A DNA stretch of 64,000 bases from Sphingopyxis sp. HIX. Its GTDB lineage: Bacteria > Pseudomonadota > Alphaproteobacteria > Sphingomonadales > Sphingomonadaceae. The stretch covers positions 1 through 64,000 of the forward strand of contig NZ_LNSB01000005.1 of NCBI RefSeq assembly GCF_001468285.1, given 5' to 3'. Position numbers and translations under genes: made by a program. Below the pieces are notes generated by a model, which was not told where the DNA came from, did not search any database, and saw nothing but the letters and a program-made list of their open reading frames with translations. Positions within the stretch are counted from its first letter, which is position 1, and each line of letters starts with the position of its first letter. Positions 9,791 through 17,481 of this stretch are shown piece by piece.

Positions 9791-9943
9791 TTTCGCGCAA
9801 AGACGCAAAGACACGAAGAGGTAGGCACCAAGCATCGGCGCCTCGCCCTCCTTCGCGCGAAGCGCTTTCAAAGGCCGCCTGCGGCGGCAACAGACTTCGA
9901 AACCTGAGGCGACTTCTTTGTGCCTTTGCGTCTTTGCGCGAAA
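9791..9943. repeat. imperfect inverted repeat in convergent intergenic gap
   Basis: Two 28-base arms at 9791-9818 and 9916-9943 pair with only two mismatches (arm core CGCGCAAAGACGCAAAG). They fill most of the 184-base gap between the convergent uxaA and GH43 genes. The arm resembles the hairpin at 34791-34858 (CGCGCAGAGGCGCAGAG), so both may belong to one dispersed palindrome family. It could also act as a two-way terminator. Confidence 0.7.
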
Positions 9944-9951
9944 CAAAAACG

Positions 9952-11562
9952 CTACACCAGAGCCTCGAACCGGAAATCGCGAAACCGCGCCTCCCCTTCC
10001 CCTGCCGAATACAAGCCCGGCCGAAGCATCAGGAAGCCGCCGCGCACATTATGGTGGTACCCCGAAACCTCCATGCCGCGGTCGAAGCGCACCCATGTCT
10101 TACCACCGTCGCCGCTGGTGTCGTAGGTGACGATGTGCCGGTCGTTGGTCACGCGCATCCGCATCTGCCGCCCGTGCGGATTGACCGGCCGCGCGCGCTC
10201 GATGCCATATTGGTGCGTCACGAAGCGCTCGCCGTCGAAGCCGAGGCCGCAATAAAGCCGGTCGTCGTAGAAGAGGATCAGCCCCGCGGTGCCGCCCGGC
10301 GCGATCTCGATGTCGCATTCGAAGCGATACGCCTGGTCGCCCGCGATCAGCAGCAAGGGCGAGGAATCCGACGGCGCCTTGCCGCGCGCCTTCAGCACCA
10401 GCGCCCCGCCCTCGACGCGCGCGCGCGCCGTCTCGTCGGGTGCGGGCTTGAAGAAATTCCATTTGGCCCCGAGCGCCAGCGCCTTGAAATCGTCGGACAG
10501 CGCCATGCCGTGCGGCCCGGCGATGCTGCCGCCTTTGGGCTTGGCGATCGGTGCCGACAAATCGCCGCCCTTCATCCGGAACCAGCCGTCGGCGGTCCAT
10601 TCGATCGGGTCGAGCAAAGCCTGCCGCCCCAATGTCCAATAGCCGTTCTCATAGCCGTGATAGACGCTCCACCAGTCGCCCGCGGGCCCCTCGACCAAGG
10701 TTGCATGGCCGCGCGACCACCATTTCTCGCCCGCCGACTTGGTGTGGACGAGCGGGTTCGCGGGGCAATTTTCCCACGGGCCGTGGATCGACTTCGAGCG
10801 CGCCGCGATCACCATATGCCCCGTCGGCGGCCCCGCCGTCCCGCCGACCGCGGTGATCATGTAATGATAGTCGCCATGGCGCGTGATCTTCGGCCCCTCG
10901 GGCGCGAAACCCTCGACCACCCAGTCCGATGGATAACGCCAGGGATCGTAGACATGCTCGGGCTCGCCGATGCGCGACAGCCCGTCGTCGGACAAGCGCA
11001 CGCGGTCGCCGCCCGACAGGAACAGCCAGCGCGATCCGTCCTCGCCCACCGCATGGCCGGGGTCGATATGGTTGGGCAGCTTCAGATCGACGGGATCGCT
11101 CCACGGCCCCTCGATCCGGTCGGCCCAGATCACCCAACTGGTGTTCGGCGCCTTGGTGGGGATGTACAGGAAATAGCGCCCGCCGTGCTTGCACAGCTCG
11201 GGCGCCCAGACCGAGCCGATATTCCGGTGCAGCGCGGGCCCGATCGGGCGCCAGTTCACCAGGTCGCGCGAATGCCAGATGACCAGCCCCGGATAGCTCT
11301 CGAAGGTCGAGAAGGTCATATAATAATCGGCGCCGTCCTTCAGGATCGACGGATCGGGATGGTCGCCCGCCATGATCGGGTTGAGGAAGCGCCCGTCGCC
11401 GAGGTCGGGGACGCGCTGCCCGTCGAAACCCCGCGCCCAGGGCGGCGCGGCCTGTCCGGGCGCCGCCGCCGCGGCGAGCGCGGCGGGCGCCGAAAGCCCC
11501 GACAGCCCCGCCCCGAACAGCCCCGTCCCCGCCAGTTTCAACAGCGCGCGCCGATCGGTCAC
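9952..11562 (-). CDS. exported glycoside hydrolase family 43
   Basis: This 536-residue protein begins with a twin-arginine-like leader (DRRALLKLAG, residues 3-12, then a hydrophobic stretch to about 35) and continues into a five-bladed GH43 propeller. The likely catalytic base is D70 in GDHPDPS, the pKa-setting Asp is D167 in NHIDPGH, and the general acid is E222 in PEGPKI. The last about 190 residues form a beta-sandwich as in GH43 xylosidases/arabinofuranosidases. It probably trims neutral side chains (arabinose, xylose or galactose) from pectin. The GTG at 11562 is chosen because GGAGGAGA lies just upstream. A strong terminator for the upstream receptor sits immediately before it. Confidence 0.85.
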   Translation of the reverse strand: MTDRRALLKLAGTGLFGAGLSGLSAPAALAAAAAPGQAAPPWARGFDGQRVPDLGDGRFLNPIMAGDHPDPSILKDGADYYMTFSTFESYPGLVIWHSRDLVNWRPIGPALHRNIGSVWAPELCKHGGRYFLYIPTKAPNTSWVIWADRIEGPWSDPVDLKLPNHIDPGHAVGEDGSRWLFLSGGDRVRLSDDGLSRIGEPEHVYDPWRYPSDWVVEGFAPEGPKITRHGDYHYMITAVGGTAGPPTGHMVIAARSKSIHGPWENCPANPLVHTKSAGEKWWSRGHATLVEGPAGDWWSVYHGYENGYWTLGRQALLDPIEWTADGWFRMKGGDLSAPIAKPKGGSIAGPHGMALSDDFKALALGAKWNFFKPAPDETARARVEGGALVLKARGKAPSDSSPLLLIAGDQAYRFECDIEIAPGGTAGLILFYDDRLYCGLGFDGERFVTHQYGIERARPVNPHGRQMRMRVTNDRHIVTYDTSGDGGKTWVRFDRGMEVSGYHHNVRGGFLMLRPGLYSAGEGEARFRDFRFEALV

Positions 11563-11572
11563 TTGTCTCTCC

Positions 11573-11615
11573 TCCAAAAAGAAAGGCCCGGCCCCCGCAA
11601 GCGCAGGCCGGGCCT
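11573..11615 (-). terminator. rho-independent terminator after the TonB receptor
   Basis: A perfect 10-bp stem (AGGCCCGGCC at 11584-11593 and GGCCGGGCCT at 11606-11615) is followed on the minus strand by TTTCTTTTT. It lies 21 bases past the stop of the receptor gene (11637) and just upstream of the GH43 ribosome binding site, so it may also limit readthrough into GH43. Confidence 0.85.
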
Positions 11616-11636
11616 CACCGGGACTAACCCATCGCG

Positions 11637-14471
11637 TCAGATCTTGACGCGCGCACCGAACAATATGGTGCGGCCGAAATGGTTATTCTCGTAATTGCGC
11701 CGCGTCGCGGCATCGGTGAAACGATAGCGATATTCGTCGGTCAGGTTGATGCCCTCGACCGAGAGGTCGATATTCTCGGTGATCGAATAGCGCACCGACG
11801 CATCGACGTTGATCGTCGAGCCATAGCCTTCGAAGACATTGCCCGTCGCGCTCGTGGCGTCGTTGAAGGCGCTACGATAGCTCATCGACACGCGCGCGCT
11901 GAACTTGCTGTCTTCATAATAGAGCGTTCCGTTGAACGCCTTTTTCGACAGGTTGAACAGGGTGCTGTTGCTTACCGAGCCGGGGTTCGGCCCGCCCGGC
12001 ACCACCGCCGGCCCGGCGACGTTGTAGTCGGCGCTCGAGTCGACATAGGTGAAGTTGGCGATGCCGCCGAAGTTCGACAGGAAACCCGGCAGGAACTTGA
12101 ACGGCGCCTGCACCGAGACCTCGATGCCCTTCAGCTTCGCCCCCTCGCCGTTGCCGATCGAGGTGATCGTCCACAGCTGGCCCTCGGGGTTGATCGAGCC
12201 CGGGCTGCTCGGCGGGATCACCGACAGCGGCAGGCCGGTCGACGCAAAGGTTCCGCTGGTCGTCGTGGCGACCGGGAAGCTTGCGATATCCTTCTTGAAC
12301 AGCGCGACCGAGAAGATCGACTGCGGCGCGAAATACCATTCGAAAGCCAGGTCGTACGACGTCGCGCGGAACGGATCGAGGAAGGGATTGCCATAGTTGA
12401 TGCGATAGTTGAACCCGTCGACCGAGCCGCCCGGGGTCAGGTTGCCCAGCGTCGGCCGCGTCACGACATCGGCGACCGCGGCGCGGATGATGAAATCGTC
12501 GTGCGGGAAGAGCGCGAGGTTCATCGACGGCAGCCAGTCCTCGTATTTGCGCCCGACCGTCACCGCCGTCCCGCTGTTGAGGCCCGCCGACGTCTGGTCG
12601 GTGTGGACATAGCGCACGCCGGCGTTGAGCGCGTACCGCAGCCCGGCGAGCTCGCCCTTGGCGTCGAACTGCAGATAGCCGCCCGTCACCTCTTCGCGCA
12701 CCGCGCGGTTATTGCCCGCGTCGAGCGCGGGGGTACGGCCGTAGAGATTGGTGAAGGCCGTCGTCGCGTCGAGGTTGGCGACCAGCCATTCGGTGGTCGT
12801 ACCCGCGGGCTGCCCCGCCCTGCCGAGCGTGAACATTTCCGCCAGCGCCGGGGTGACCGCGAAGCCATAGACCGCGTTCGGGCCGAAGGCCGAGCTCGGC
12901 GAGCAGTTGAGCGTGCCGAGCACGCGGTCGACCCCGCCATTGCCGCACACCACCGTGTCGCGGGTGAAGGCGATGCTGCTGAAGTCGAAGCGGCGATAGA
13001 CGCCGCCCGCCTTGACCGTGAAGCCGTCGGTCACGTCCCATTCGGTGCGCAGCTGCGCGGTGCGGAACTTGTTCACCACCTCCGAGGGACGGTCGCGGAT
13101 TTCGGCGAGCTGGAAGTTCGCGGGATCGGTGACGCTGGTGCCGAAGGTCAGCACCGGCCGCGCCATGTCGCTATAGTCGTAGCGATAGTCCTGCGCATCG
13201 CGGTCGTCGAACACGATCGTCGTTTCGAGCGGGATCGACGCGGTCGATTTCGACATGCCGCCCAGCAGCGTGAAGCGGAAGCTGTCGCTGACATCCTGAT
13301 CCCAGGTCGCGCCGAACTGATAGAATTCGGTCTTCGCCTTGCGCAGATAATGTTCGGTGCGCACCCAGGCGTCGTCGAGCGTCGCCGAGATCAGGTTGTT
13401 GTCGCCGTCGATTTCATAATCGCTGACGTTGATCGACCGCTCGTTGCTGCGCAGCAGCACTTCGGCCCAGCGCTCGCGGCGCTGGTGCTTGAAGCTCGAA
13501 TAGAGCCCGTCGAGCGAGATCTTGGTTGCGTCGGTCGGCGCGAACTGGATCGACCCGGTGATGCCCAGCCTTTTCTTGTCGTGCGCGATTTCGCCGTAGC
13601 GCGGGATGCGCGGGTGGAAGGCGAGCGCAACCTCGTTGCACGCGGCGCTCGGGACATAGGTGCCGCCCGAATTGGCGGTGGTCCAGCAGGGCGTGCCGTC
13701 GACCGAATCGAAGCGCGCCTGCGCCCAGCGCACGCTGTTGTTGCCGAGTTCGAGCGTCTTCTGGTCCGAATAGGCGGCCGAGACGGCGACGCCCAAGGTG
13801 CCGGCATCGTTCACCCAGCTCAGCAGGCCGGCGACGCGCGGGCCGACCTTTTCGGACAGGTCGTTATAGCTGCCCTGCGCCGACAGCGCGGCGGTGAAGC
13901 CGCTCTTGCCCGCGAGCGGATTGCCGGTGTTGAGGTCGACCACCGCGCCGAGCGAGCCCTCGTCGAGCGAGGCTTCGGCGGTCTTGTGCACGACGATCGA
14001 GCTGAACAATTCGGAGGCGAAGACGTTGAAGTCGAAAGCGCGGTCGCGGTTCGCCGAGGCGCCGTCGGTCGAGGTCGCGACCGTCTCCATGCCATTGACG
14101 CGCACGCGGGTGAATTGCGAGCCGAGCCCGCGCACGGTGATCGCGCGCCCTTCGCCGCCGTCGCGCTGGATCGTGATGCCGGGGATGCGCTGCAGCGATT
14201 CGGCGAGATTCTGGTCGGGGAATTTGGCGATGTCCTCGGCGACGATCGCGTCGACCGAAGAGACCGAGTCGCGCTTGACGTCGAGCGCCTTGTCGAGCGA
14301 GGCGCGGAAGCCGGTGACGACGATTTCGTCCTCGGCGGCGACCTCGTCGGCGGGCGCCGCGGCGTCGGCCGCGTCCTGCGCCCGAGCCGGCGACACCGCC
14401 AGCACCGCGAGCGAAACCCCGCACGCCAATCTCGCCAGATTGCGGACGCCCTGCATTGCGTGAATAGCCAT
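11637..14471 (-). CDS. TonB-dependent receptor (oligouronide uptake candidate 1)
   Basis: This is a 944-residue outer-membrane receptor. The leader (residues 1-31, ending SPARAQ) is followed by a TonB-box-like DEIVVTGF, a plug domain (KFPDQNLAESLQRIPGITI through FTRVRVNGMETVA) and a long 22-strand-type barrel ending in RTILFGARVKI. That layout matches the large proteobacterial receptors that import plant-polysaccharide oligomers. The ATG at 14471 follows GGGAGGAA and gives a proper signal peptide; the longer frame upstream is not supported. It stands opposite the PL1 pectate lyase gene, with ACCGGT boxes on both sides, so oligogalacturonides are the likely cargo (inference). Confidence 0.9.
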   Translation of the reverse strand: MAIHAMQGVRNLARLACGVSLAVLAVSPARAQDAADAAAPADEVAAEDEIVVTGFRASLDKALDVKRDSVSSVDAIVAEDIAKFPDQNLAESLQRIPGITIQRDGGEGRAITVRGLGSQFTRVRVNGMETVATSTDGASANRDRAFDFNVFASELFSSIVVHKTAEASLDEGSLGAVVDLNTGNPLAGKSGFTAALSAQGSYNDLSEKVGPRVAGLLSWVNDAGTLGVAVSAAYSDQKTLELGNNSVRWAQARFDSVDGTPCWTTANSGGTYVPSAACNEVALAFHPRIPRYGEIAHDKKRLGITGSIQFAPTDATKISLDGLYSSFKHQRRERWAEVLLRSNERSINVSDYEIDGDNNLISATLDDAWVRTEHYLRKAKTEFYQFGATWDQDVSDSFRFTLLGGMSKSTASIPLETTIVFDDRDAQDYRYDYSDMARPVLTFGTSVTDPANFQLAEIRDRPSEVVNKFRTAQLRTEWDVTDGFTVKAGGVYRRFDFSSIAFTRDTVVCGNGGVDRVLGTLNCSPSSAFGPNAVYGFAVTPALAEMFTLGRAGQPAGTTTEWLVANLDATTAFTNLYGRTPALDAGNNRAVREEVTGGYLQFDAKGELAGLRYALNAGVRYVHTDQTSAGLNSGTAVTVGRKYEDWLPSMNLALFPHDDFIIRAAVADVVTRPTLGNLTPGGSVDGFNYRINYGNPFLDPFRATSYDLAFEWYFAPQSIFSVALFKKDIASFPVATTTSGTFASTGLPLSVIPPSSPGSINPEGQLWTITSIGNGEGAKLKGIEVSVQAPFKFLPGFLSNFGGIANFTYVDSSADYNVAGPAVVPGGPNPGSVSNSTLFNLSKKAFNGTLYYEDSKFSARVSMSYRSAFNDATSATGNVFEGYGSTINVDASVRYSITENIDLSVEGINLTDEYRYRFTDAATRRNYENNHFGRTILFGARVKI

Positions 14472-14517
14472 CAAATTCCTCCCTTTGACCAGGGCCATTC
14501 GCGCTCGTTGACACAAA

Positions 14518-14530
14518 TGACACCGGTTAC
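14518..14530. promoter_or_regulatory. LacI-type operator upstream of TonB receptor 1
   Basis: TGACACCGGTTAC lies 47 bases upstream of the receptor ATG. It matches the boxes at 14662, 21685 and 29152 base for base when read on the opposite strand. Confidence 0.6.
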
Positions 14531-14531
14531 T

Positions 14532-14542
14532 TTGCCTGACAA
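14532..14542. promoter_or_regulatory. degenerate GntR-type site
   Basis: TTGCCTGACAA, directly beside the LacI box, resembles the exact GTTGTCNGACAAC palindromes at 34681 and 38909 in its outer bases. On its own it is weak. Confidence 0.3.
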
Positions 14543-14661
14543 ACGAAAGCGGTGCGCCGGTTTGCCGAATGATTTTCGAGAGGGGTGCAATGCCGCCGCA
14601 TGTCTGCGGCGGGCCATCCATTGACCTCTCCCCGTCGATATTTTCTCGTTGACCGGTTGGG

Positions 14662-14674
14662 GTAACCGGTGTCA
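14662..14674. promoter_or_regulatory. LacI-type operator upstream of pectate lyase
   Basis: GTAACCGGTGTCA lies 57 bases before the PL1 start. A partial copy (TGACCGGTT) sits about ten bases upstream at 14650. Together with the box at 14518 this places both divergent promoters of the 259-base gap under the same control. Confidence 0.6.
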
Positions 14675-14730
14675 GGAAGATTGAAGGATATGGACAGAGC
14701 TGTCAATACCCCAATGAAAAGGAGAGACGG

Positions 14731-16104
14731 ATGCTGAAAAAGCTGTGGCTTGCGGCGCTTTTGATCGCCCCGGCCCTGCCCATGAGCGGCGCGCTCGCCG
14801 CCGAGTCGGCCCCCCTCGCCTTCCCGGGCGCGGTCGGCCCCGCGGCGCATACCGTCGGCGGCCGCGGGGGGGAAATCCTGCGCGTGACAACGCTCGCGCC
14901 CGACGGTCCGGGATCGCTGAAGGCGGCGATCGAGACGCCGGGCCCGCGCATCATCGTGTTCGAGGTCGGCGGCGTGATCGACATGGGGCGCCAGGGGATC
15001 GAGATCAAACATCCCTTCCTGACCATCGCCGGCCAGACCGCCCCCGGCCCCGGCATCACGCTGATCCGCACCGGCATCGACGTGAAGACCCACGACGTCG
15101 TGATCCGCCACCTGCGCGTCTTCACCGGGGTCGACGGCCAGCCCAAGCGCAGCGGGTGGGAGGCCGACACTTTCTCGACCGTCGCCGCGCACAATGTCAT
15201 CGTCGACCATTGCACGCTCATGTGGGGGATCGACGAGAATATGTCGGCGTCGGGCCCGCGCTTCACGGGCCAGAGCGTCGAGGACTGGCGCGCGGGCACC
15301 AGCCGCAACATCACCTTTTCGAACAATCTCGCCGCCGAGGGGCTCGCCGACGCGAGCCACCCCAAGGGCGAGCACAGCAAGGGATCGCTGATCCACGACA
15401 ATGCGACGGGCATCGTCTTCTACCGCAACCTCTGGGCCCACAATGTCGAGCGCAACCCGCTGATCAAGGGCGGCGGGCAGGCGCTGATGATCAACAACCT
15501 GATCTACAATCCGCAGCACCGCGCGGTGCACTACAACCTGATGGCGCTCGAATGGGTCGGCCACGACTATGTCACCGGCCAGATCACCGCGGTCGGCAAT
15601 GTCATGCGCGGCGGCAACGACACCGACGCGCGGCTGCCCTTCCTGATGCTCGGCGGCGACGGCGACCTCGAATATTATGGCAAGGACAATCTGGCGGTCG
15701 ACCGCCACGGCGAAGCGCTGCCCGAATTCGGCCGCTACGGCGAGACGCGCGCGCAGCTCATCCGCGCCAAGGCGCCGCTCGCGCCATTGGGTGGGTACAA
15801 GATCCTGCCGGTACGCGACGTCGAGACCTCGGTGCTCGCGACGGCGGGCGCGCGGCCCTGGGCGCGCGATGCCCAAGAGATTCGCGTGCTCTTCTTCGTC
15901 GCCGAAGGCCGCGGCGAAGTGATCGACGACGAGAAGGAAGTCAGCGGCTATCCGAAGGCCGGGCCGCCGGTCCGCGCGCCCTTCGTCGAGGCCGAATGGG
16001 ACCTCGCGACCATGGAGCCCAGATCGGGTCTCTATCCCGGCCAGACCGCGCCGATGCCGCAGGAAGTGCTTTCGCCGCGCGACCGCGCGTCGCGGGCGCA
16101 ATGA
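14731..16104 (+). CDS. secreted pectate lyase, PL1 family
   Basis: This is a 457-residue exported enzyme with a leader (residues 1-23, cut after ALA) and a right-handed beta-helix. The PL1-type blocks are GGRGGEILRVTTL (about 43-55), VVIRHLRVFTG (123-133) and VIVDHCTLMWGIDEN (156-170), the counterpart of the vWiDH region. It should cleave polygalacturonate by Ca-dependent beta-elimination, giving 4,5-unsaturated oligogalacturonides outside the inner membrane. GGAGAGAC six bases before the ATG supports the start. It heads an operon with the cupin and an esterase, all within a few bases of each other. The exact PL1 subfamily is not resolved. Confidence 0.88.
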   Translation: MLKKLWLAALLIAPALPMSGALAAESAPLAFPGAVGPAAHTVGGRGGEILRVTTLAPDGPGSLKAAIETPGPRIIVFEVGGVIDMGRQGIEIKHPFLTIAGQTAPGPGITLIRTGIDVKTHDVVIRHLRVFTGVDGQPKRSGWEADTFSTVAAHNVIVDHCTLMWGIDENMSASGPRFTGQSVEDWRAGTSRNITFSNNLAAEGLADASHPKGEHSKGSLIHDNATGIVFYRNLWAHNVERNPLIKGGGQALMINNLIYNPQHRAVHYNLMALEWVGHDYVTGQITAVGNVMRGGNDTDARLPFLMLGGDGDLEYYGKDNLAVDRHGEALPEFGRYGETRAQLIRAKAPLAPLGGYKILPVRDVETSVLATAGARPWARDAQEIRVLFFVAEGRGEVIDDEKEVSGYPKAGPPVRAPFVEAEWDLATMEPRSGLYPGQTAPMPQEVLSPRDRASRAQ

Positions 16105-16496
16105 CGATGCTCCTCGCCGCGCTGCTCGCCGCGGGCGCCCCAGCGATGGTCGTGATCGACGAGGCCGAGACGGTGCGCGAGGAAGCCCCGCCGCACGGCG
16201 CGATCGGGATGTCGACCGCGTACCGGATCAGCGACGCCATCCCCGCGCCGCGCAGCTTCGAATTCCGCAAGCGCGCGCTGCATGTGGGCGCGGCGATCGG
16301 TATCCACCCGATCGACCATGACGAGATTTACTACGTCCTGTCGGGCACCGGCGTCGTCCATTCGGACGGCGAGGAAAAGGAACTCCGCAAAGGCACCGCC
16401 GCCTGGCTCTACAAGGGCGCGAAGGTCGGCATCCGCCAGACCGGTGACGCCCCGCTGGTGCTGATCATCGCCTATCCCAACAAGCCGGCGGAGTAG
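16101..16496 (+). CDS. small secreted cupin-domain protein
   Basis: This is a 131-residue protein with a short signal peptide (MTMLLAALLAAGAPA) and one cupin barrel: motif 1 HPIDHDEIYYVLSGTG (about residues 69-84), and a motif-2 region around KGTAAWLYKGAKVGIRQTG. Its ATG overlaps the PL1 stop, so it is coupled to the lyase. Cupins in pectin clusters include KdgF, which opens the unsaturated monomer, but KdgF is cytoplasmic and this protein looks exported. It may bind or isomerise lyase products in the periplasm, or be a carbohydrate-binding cupin. The function is not assigned. Confidence 0.75.
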   Translation: MTMLLAALLAAGAPAMVVIDEAETVREEAPPHGAIGMSTAYRISDAIPAPRSFEFRKRALHVGAAIGIHPIDHDEIYYVLSGTGVVHSDGEEKELRKGTAAWLYKGAKVGIRQTGDAPLVLIIAYPNKPAE

Positions 16497-16500
16497 CGCG

Positions 16501-17481
16501 ATGACACTCGACCGCCGCGCAGTTCTGGCAGCCGGGCTGGCTCTGCCGCTGGCGGGCGCTGCGGCCGCGCAGGCAAAGGCGCCATGGACGCGCCCCGCCG
16601 GCATCGCGCCCGACGCGAGCATCCCCCTCTGGCCCGAAGGCCATCTCGGCATTCCGCCCGGCCTGGCCGAGAGCATCGTCCAGCGCAGCGACGATCCGCA
16701 GGCCAGCGACCGCATGCTGCAGGGCATCACCCACCCGCGTCTCGACATCTTCCGCCCGGCCAGGCCCAATGGCGCCGCGGTGATCCTCGCCCCCGGCGGC
16801 GGCTATCGCTATGTCGTCATCGACAAGGAAGGTTATGAGCTCGCGCGCTGGCTCAAGGACCGCGGCGTCACAGCCTATGTCCTTTTCTACCGCCTGCCCG
16901 GCGACGGCTGGGCCGATCGTTCGAACGTCCCGCTCGCCGACGCGCAGCGCGCGGTGCGCTTGGTACGCAGCCGCGCAAGCCTAGACGGCGTCGACCCCGC
17001 GCGCGTCGCCTTCGGCGGCTTTTCCGCGGGCGGCCATGTCGCGACCAGCCTGCTGACCCGCTTCGACGCCAGGGCCTATGCGCCGCTCGACGCCGCCGAC
17101 GCGCTGTCGGCACGCCCCGACGCCCTCGCCGCCATCTACCCGGTGGTGTCGATGGATCCCGCCATCGCCCACGCGGTCAGCCGCGAGAAATTGCTCGGCA
17201 CGGCCCCCGACGCCGCCAGCGAGGCGCTCCATTCGCCCGAACACCAGGTCCGTCCCGACATGCCGCCGCTCTTCCTGCTCCACGCCGAGGACGACGAGGT
17301 CGTGAAGGTCGAGAACAGCCTCCGCCTCCACGAAGCCACGCGAGCGATCGGCACGCATTGCGAGGCGCATTATTTCGCCGAAGGCGGACACGGCTTCGGG
17401 CTGATGAAGACCGCGGGGCTGCCCGTCGCGATCTGGCCAGAACTGCTATGGAACTGGCTCGGCGCCAGGAAGATCGTCTAG
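16501..17481 (+). CDS. exported alpha/beta-hydrolase (polysaccharide esterase type)
   Basis: This is a 326-residue protein with a leader (residues 1-23; DRR followed by a hydrophobic core, possibly Tat) and an alpha/beta-hydrolase fold. The oxyanion motif APGGGYRYVVID is at 97-108, the nucleophile Ser175 is in GGFSAGGH, the acid is in LHAEDDEVV near residue 262, and the catalytic His is in EGGHGFGL near residue 301. Such proteins are often annotated as acetyl-xylan esterases or endoxylanase-like and remove acetyl or other esters from plant polymers. Placement after PL1 suggests deacetylation of pectin oligomers. It starts 4 bases after the cupin stop, and its 3' end overlaps that of the opposing carboxylesterase by four bases. 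Confidence 0.78.
   Translation: MTLDRRAVLAAGLALPLAGAAAAQAKAPWTRPAGIAPDASIPLWPEGHLGIPPGLAESIVQRSDDPQASDRMLQGITHPRLDIFRPARPNGAAVILAPGGGYRYVVIDKEGYELARWLKDRGVTAYVLFYRLPGDGWADRSNVPLADAQRAVRLVRSRASLDGVDPARVAFGGFSAGGHVATSLLTRFDARAYAPLDAADALSARPDALAAIYPVVSMDPAIAHAVSREKLLGTAPDAASEALHSPEHQVRPDMPPLFLLHAEDDEVVKVENSLRLHEATRAIGTHCEAHYFAEGGHGFGLMKTAGLPVAIWPELLWNWLGARKIV

Noticed and set aside
11679..14624. 981-codon plus-strand open frame opposite TonB receptor 1
   Set aside because: Antisense shadow; no ribosome site, no recognisable motif, extreme Arg/Ala/Asp bias. The same applies to frames at 26431-29124, 46352-48826 and 50046-51932.
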